From Caulobacter hibisci (lineage in GTDB: Bacteria; Pseudomonadota; Alphaproteobacteria; Caulobacterales; Caulobacteraceae): a stretch of DNA of 64,000 nucleotides. The stretch's first letter is position 1. The number at the start of each line of letters is the position of its first letter. Where the stretch lies: positions 43,101 through 107,100 of the forward strand of contig NZ_JADWOX010000020.1 in assembly GCF_016135805.1 (NCBI RefSeq), given 5' to 3'. A program made the translations under genes and the position numbers. This document shows positions 60,890-64,000 of the stretch, one piece after another. The notes beneath the pieces are model-generated. The model did not search any database, had not been told where the DNA came from, and saw nothing but the letters and a program-made list of their open reading frames with translations.

Positions 60890-61614
60890 CCGCCTTCAGC
60901 CTCGGCGAGCTTGGCCTCGGCCTCGTCGCGCGCGCCGGGATCGCCGACATGCATCCAGAAGCCGTCCATGACCACGCCGTGCACCCGGCCCAGCGGAGCG
61001 AGCTTGCGCCAGATCGTCGCCAGCGAGAAGGCGCCGTCCGGGCCGCCCTCGACCAGGTCCGGCTTGCAGATGTGCACGCCCATATAGGCGTAGGGCGCGC
61101 TGGGAGCCTCGCCCCGGAAGGTCAGTACGCCGTCGTCGGCCAGGAAGAAGTCGCCGGCCCCGTCGAAGCCCAGCGTGCGGTCCAGCCGCGCCAGCAGCAG
61201 GCAGACGTCCATCCGCTCGGGATCCCAGGCCTTGGCCAAGCTGGCGATGGCGCTGTCGCCATCCTCGGTCCAGACGGAGTCGATATTGGCGACGAACACC
61301 GGCTCATCGCCCAGCAGCGGCCGGGCCTTGCGCAGGCCGCCGCCGGTTTCCAGCAGCTCGCCGCGCTCGTCGGAGATGACGATCGTCGGCGCAGCCGTGC
61401 GCGCCTTGAGGTGATCCTCAAGCCGGTCGGCGAAGGCGTGGACATTGACCACGGCGGTCTCGACCCCAGCCTGCGCCAGGCGGTCGAGCATGTGGTCCAC
61501 CAGGGTGCGGCCGGCGACCTCGACCAGGGCCTTGGGCCGGTCGTTGGTCAGGGGGCGCATGCGGGTGCCGAGGCCCGCGGCCAGGACCATCGCTTTTTTC
61601 GGAGCGGCGCTCAC
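60886..61614 (-). CDS. murU: N-acetylmuramate-1-phosphate uridylyltransferase
   Basis: A 242-residue nucleotidyltransferase. AMVLAAGLGTRMRPLTNDRPKALVEV (in pieces) is the NTP-binding and Mg signature, and NIDSVW the second metal region. With AmgK it converts recycled N-acetylmuramic acid to UDP-MurNAc, bypassing de novo synthesis and fosfomycin-sensitive MurA. The GTG at 61614 overlaps the amgK stop by GTGA, which decides the start, and the stop overlaps addB. Confidence 0.9.
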   Translation of the reverse strand: MSAAPKKAMVLAAGLGTRMRPLTNDRPKALVEVAGRTLVDHMLDRLAQAGVETAVVNVHAFADRLEDHLKARTAAPTIVISDERGELLETGGGLRKARPLLGDEPVFVANIDSVWTEDGDSAIASLAKAWDPERMDVCLLLARLDRTLGFDGAGDFFLADDGVLTFRGEAPSAPYAYMGVHICKPDLVEGGPDGAFSLATIWRKLAPLGRVHGVVMDGFWMHVGDPGARDEAEAKLAEAEGG

Positions 61615-62696
61615 GAGCGGGCCTCCGCCGGCACGTGGGCGTCGAACCAGGCCTTCAGGCCCGCCAGCGCCGGATCGGCCAGGCAGGAGTCGAGATAGCG
61701 CCACAGGCGGGGCATGAAGCTCTCGTATTTCGGCTTGCCGTCGCGGGTGACCAGGCGGGCGAAGATGCCGAGGATGCGGGCGATGTTGAGCGCCCCCAGC
61801 GCGTGGTAGTCGGCCAGGAATTGCGTGCGGTCGAGGTCCGGCCGGGCGGCCAGATAGCGGTCGAGGCCGCGCTGCTCGATTTCCGGCGACACGTCCCGGC
61901 GGGCGTCGTGCAGCAGCATCGAGAAGTCCCAGGCCGGGTGGGCGACCACGGCGTCCTGGAAGTCGATCAGGCCGACGCGGGCCGGGCCTTCGCGGCCCGG
62001 CAGCCACAGCAGGTTCTCGGCGTGATAGTCGCGGTGGCAGAACACGCTTGCGCCGGCCTCGGCCAGGGCGCGGATCGGATCCCACAGGGCCTGCCACTCG
62101 GCGAGGGCGGCGGCGTCGAAGGTCACGGGCTTCAGCTTGGGCAGCCACTCTACGAACAGGTCCTGCGCCATCTGCAGGGCCAGGTCGTCATAGGTCAGCA
62201 GCGGCCAGGTCGAGCCGCCGGCTTCCAGCACCGCCGGGGGCTTGGCGGCGTGCAGCGCCACTAGTGCGTCGACCGCGGCGTCGTACATCGCCGGCTCGTC
62301 GCCGCCCTTGGCGATGACGCTGGCATAGAGGTCGTCGCCCAGGTCTTCGAGCACCGCCAGGCCGAGGGCGGGTTCGGCGGCCAGCACCTCGGGGGCCGAG
62401 AGGCCCTGCGCCCGCAGCCAGCCGGCCACGGCCACGAAGGCGTCCACCCGGCCGGCGGCCAGACGGTAGGAGGCGTTGAAACCGAGAGCGCGCCGCTCGT
62501 CCGGCGTCGCGCCTGGCGGGCAGGGGGCGGTCTCCAGGGCTGGCGGCTGATCCATGAAGATATAGCTGGCGCCGTCGCGGTACAGGCGCTCGTACGACCG
62601 GGTCGAGGCGTCGCCGCCCAGCGACTGGCGGCGCACGTCCCCATAGCCGTGGCGGGCCAGGAACTCGGCCTTCAGGGTTTCGCGATCAGAGCTCAA
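61611..62696 (-). CDS. amgK: N-acetylmuramate/N-acetylglucosamine kinase
   Basis: A 361-residue aminoglycoside phosphotransferase-fold kinase. GGDASTRSYERL is the nucleotide loop, CHRDYHAENLLWLPG the catalytic loop with its Asp and Asn, and LIDFQDAVVAHPAWDFSMLL the metal-binding Asp region. AmgK phosphorylates MurNAc at the anomeric position for MurU. The gene overlaps tsaE by 11 bases and murU by four. Confidence 0.92.
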   Translation of the reverse strand: MSSDRETLKAEFLARHGYGDVRRQSLGGDASTRSYERLYRDGASYIFMDQPPALETAPCPPGATPDERRALGFNASYRLAAGRVDAFVAVAGWLRAQGLSAPEVLAAEPALGLAVLEDLGDDLYASVIAKGGDEPAMYDAAVDALVALHAAKPPAVLEAGGSTWPLLTYDDLALQMAQDLFVEWLPKLKPVTFDAAALAEWQALWDPIRALAEAGASVFCHRDYHAENLLWLPGREGPARVGLIDFQDAVVAHPAWDFSMLLHDARRDVSPEIEQRGLDRYLAARPDLDRTQFLADYHALGALNIARILGIFARLVTRDGKPKYESFMPRLWRYLDSCLADPALAGLKAWFDAHVPAEARS

Positions 62697-63177
62697 GCTT
62701 GCGTTCCTTGAAGGCGCCGTAGGACGTGATCCGGACCCGACGCGTCTCGTCGGAAAAGTCCAGAACCGGCGAAATCTCTATATCGAGTCGGTCGGGCGGC
62801 AGACGGCCCTCCAGGCGCTGGGGCCATTCGATCAGGGCCGCGCCGTCCTCCAGCGCTTCGGCCAGGCCGATCTCGTAGGCCTCGTCGGGGTCTTCCAGGC
62901 GATAGAGGTCGAAGTGGGCCAGCGGGAAGTCGGCCGTCTCGTAGAACTGCACCAGGGTGAAGGTCGGGCTGGGCACCTCCTCGTCGGGCGAGGTCAGGGC
63001 GCGGACCAGGGCGCGGGCCAGGGTCGACTTGCCGGCGCCCAGCGGACCGTAGAGGCACAGGGCCGCGCCGGGAAACAGCACGGCGGCCAGCCGCTGGCCG
63101 AGCGCCTGGGTGGCGGCCTCGTCGGGCAGGGCGATTTCGAGGAAGGCGGCGCTCGCGGGCGCCTGTGACATGGACAT
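62686..63177 (-). CDS. tsaE: tRNA threonylcarbamoyladenosine ATPase TsaE
   Basis: A 163-residue P-loop protein. GPLGAGKSTLARAL at residues 44-57 is the Walker A motif, PSPTFTLVQFYE the conserved PTFT segment, and HFDLYRLEDPDEAYEIGLAEAL the family signature. It drives the TsaBD complex that makes t6A37 in ANN-decoding tRNAs and is usually essential. It is the first gene of a run tsaE-amgK-murU-addB-addA. Confidence 0.96.
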   Translation of the reverse strand: MSMSQAPASAAFLEIALPDEAATQALGQRLAAVLFPGAALCLYGPLGAGKSTLARALVRALTSPDEEVPSPTFTLVQFYETADFPLAHFDLYRLEDPDEAYEIGLAEALEDGAALIEWPQRLEGRLPPDRLDIEISPVLDFSDETRRVRITSYGAFKERKLEL

Positions 63178-63294
63178 CGCGCCAATCTAGAGTCCCCCAC
63201 GCGGGCCTCAAGCGGCTTTCAGGAATTTTGCCGTCGCCGAAGGGCGCGCGGCGTCCTATTCACCGGCTGAGTAATTCCTAGGGGATCGGTAGAG

Positions 63295-63930
63295 ATGAAG
63301 AAGCTGAAGCTGTGGGCGGGCCTCGTCCTGGTCGTCGCCGTGGTCGGCGCGGGTCTGTGGGCGTGGTGGAATTTCGACCTGCGCTGGCGGCCCAAGACCA
63401 TCACCAAGAACCAGGCCGAGATCGCCAAGATCCTGGAAAGCTCGGGCTGGGTGTCGCCGGGCCTGAAAGGCGGCAAGCTCTACATGGTCAGCTTCCGCAC
63501 CTGCCCCGACTGCGTGCGCTTCAAGAAGGAGGAGTATCCCAAGCTCCACAAGGCGGGCGTCGACACCCGCCTGATCGAGATCGCCCGCGCCGACCGCAAC
63601 GGCGTGCCCAAGTCGACGCCGGTGGAGCGGGCGACGGTGGCCGAGCTGTGGATCAACCGTTCGTGGGCGCTGGCCGAGAAGTGGGACGCCACGCCGGTCG
63701 AGGCCTGGAAGGCCCCGGGGATCAAGCCCGCCGACGGCGACATCGCCCGCACCGCCGTCATCGAGGCCGGCCGCAAGTCGGTTGAGGACCTGCGGCCGCT
63801 GCTCAAGGAAAACGGCGTGAACTTCGCCTATCCGCTGCTGGTCTGGTGGACGCCGGACGGCCAGATGAAGGCCTGCGCCTGCGAGAAGCGCGAGACGTAC
63901 CGGTTCGTGCGGAAGGACCTGGGGGTCTAG
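63295..63930 (+). CDS. Membrane-anchored thioredoxin-like protein with CPDC motif
   Basis: A 211-residue protein with one N-terminal membrane helix (about 6-26) and a soluble domain outside the cytoplasm. LYMVSFRTCPDCVRFKKEEYPKL places a CPDC redox pair at the N-terminus of a helix, as in thioredoxin folds of the DsbC/DsbG or DsbE kind. NFAYPLLVWW supplies the expected cis-Pro (AYP). Two more Cys occur near the end (KACACEK). No partner is adjacent. The general fold is likely; the redox target is unknown. The ATG at 63295 is preceded by GGGGATCGGTAGAG, a weak ribosome binding site. Confidence 0.65.
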   Translation: MKKLKLWAGLVLVVAVVGAGLWAWWNFDLRWRPKTITKNQAEIAKILESSGWVSPGLKGGKLYMVSFRTCPDCVRFKKEEYPKLHKAGVDTRLIEIARADRNGVPKSTPVERATVAELWINRSWALAEKWDATPVEAWKAPGIKPADGDIARTAVIEAGRKSVEDLRPLLKENGVNFAYPLLVWWTPDGQMKACACEKRETYRFVRKDLGV

Positions 63931-63948
63931 AAGACTAGATACTCCCCC

Positions 63949-64000
63949 TCTGGGGGAGGTGGCCCAGAGGGCCGGAGGGGGCCAGCACCGCCTGCGGCGG
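63949..64000. repeat. Intergenic repeat half-unit at the window edge
   Basis: CTCCCCCTCTGGGGGAG followed by GGCCCAGAGGGCC and GGAGGGGG, one half of the paired family. The rest of the element, if any, lies past the window. Confidence 0.7.

Overview
The window is about 70% GC, almost fully coding, and carries intact copies of central genes (sucA/odhB/sucC/sucD, polA, pyrD, metX/metW, ubiA, ubiD, addA/addB, tsaE, mtgA, trxA). Gene content and family choice (alphaproteobacterial AddAB, AmgK/MurU cell-wall recycling, a TonB-dependent receptor, a LytTR/DUF2306 pair, GC-rich paired intergenic repeats) point to an alphaproteobacterium of the Caulobacterales, most likely Caulobacter or a close relative. 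This is inferred from sequence features; no database was searched. I saw no rRNA, tRNA, CRISPR array, transposase, integrase or prophage genes.

Layout. 1-9.8 kb: UbiD (cut by the window edge), a DUF4153 membrane protein, an MsbA-like ABC exporter, two tandem YkgJ-type cysteine-cluster proteins, a VOC protein, a methyltransferase, a frameshifted fatty-acid desaturase, a frameshifted LprI-like small secreted protein, and UbiA. 9.9-14.7 kb: a monofunctional catalase with an OxyR-like upstream site and an unusual 3' hairpin set, an 85-residue protein, an SDR-type protein, a MmcQ/YjbR-Pr6Pr pair and an aldo/keto reductase. 14.9-21.6 kb: TCA-cycle genes on the minus strand, sucCD followed by sucA and odhB. 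22.0-25.4 kb: a three-domain GH18-like/NodB deacetylase/GT2 protein. 25.7-32.4 kb: a same-strand set of DUF2141 protein, carotenoid-oxygenase-family enzyme, TetR regulator, TonB-dependent receptor and MFS transporter, possibly one uptake-and-cleavage locus. 32.4-39.5 kb: DUF2306, LytTR regulator, chemotaxis receptor, PolA and a 64-residue membrane peptide. 39.7-43.9 kb: a tightly overlapping run sixA-DUF952-pyrD-TVP38-histidine kinase. 44.0-46.7 kb: metX-metW-endonuclease/phosphatase family. 46.7-54.2 kb: a SUKH-3-like protein, phospholipase D-like protein, P-II protein, a methyltransferase, GloB-cupin, GNAT, MtgA, nitroreductase and thioredoxin. 54.3-63.2 kb: tsaE-amgK-murU-addB-addA. 63.3 kb: a membrane-anchored thioredoxin-like protein with a CPDC motif.

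The strongest non-gene signal is a set of paired palindromic intergenic repeats of nearly fixed length: three copies of 136 bp, three of 164-165 bp, two of 109-111 bp, and two of 133-134 bp whose inner palindromes differ but remain self-complementary. Many copies abut stop codons, often with the TGA stop followed directly by TCC. Two of the 136-bp copies lie inside operons (metX-metW, addB-addA), where their edge supplies the Shine-Dalgarno sequence for the next gene.
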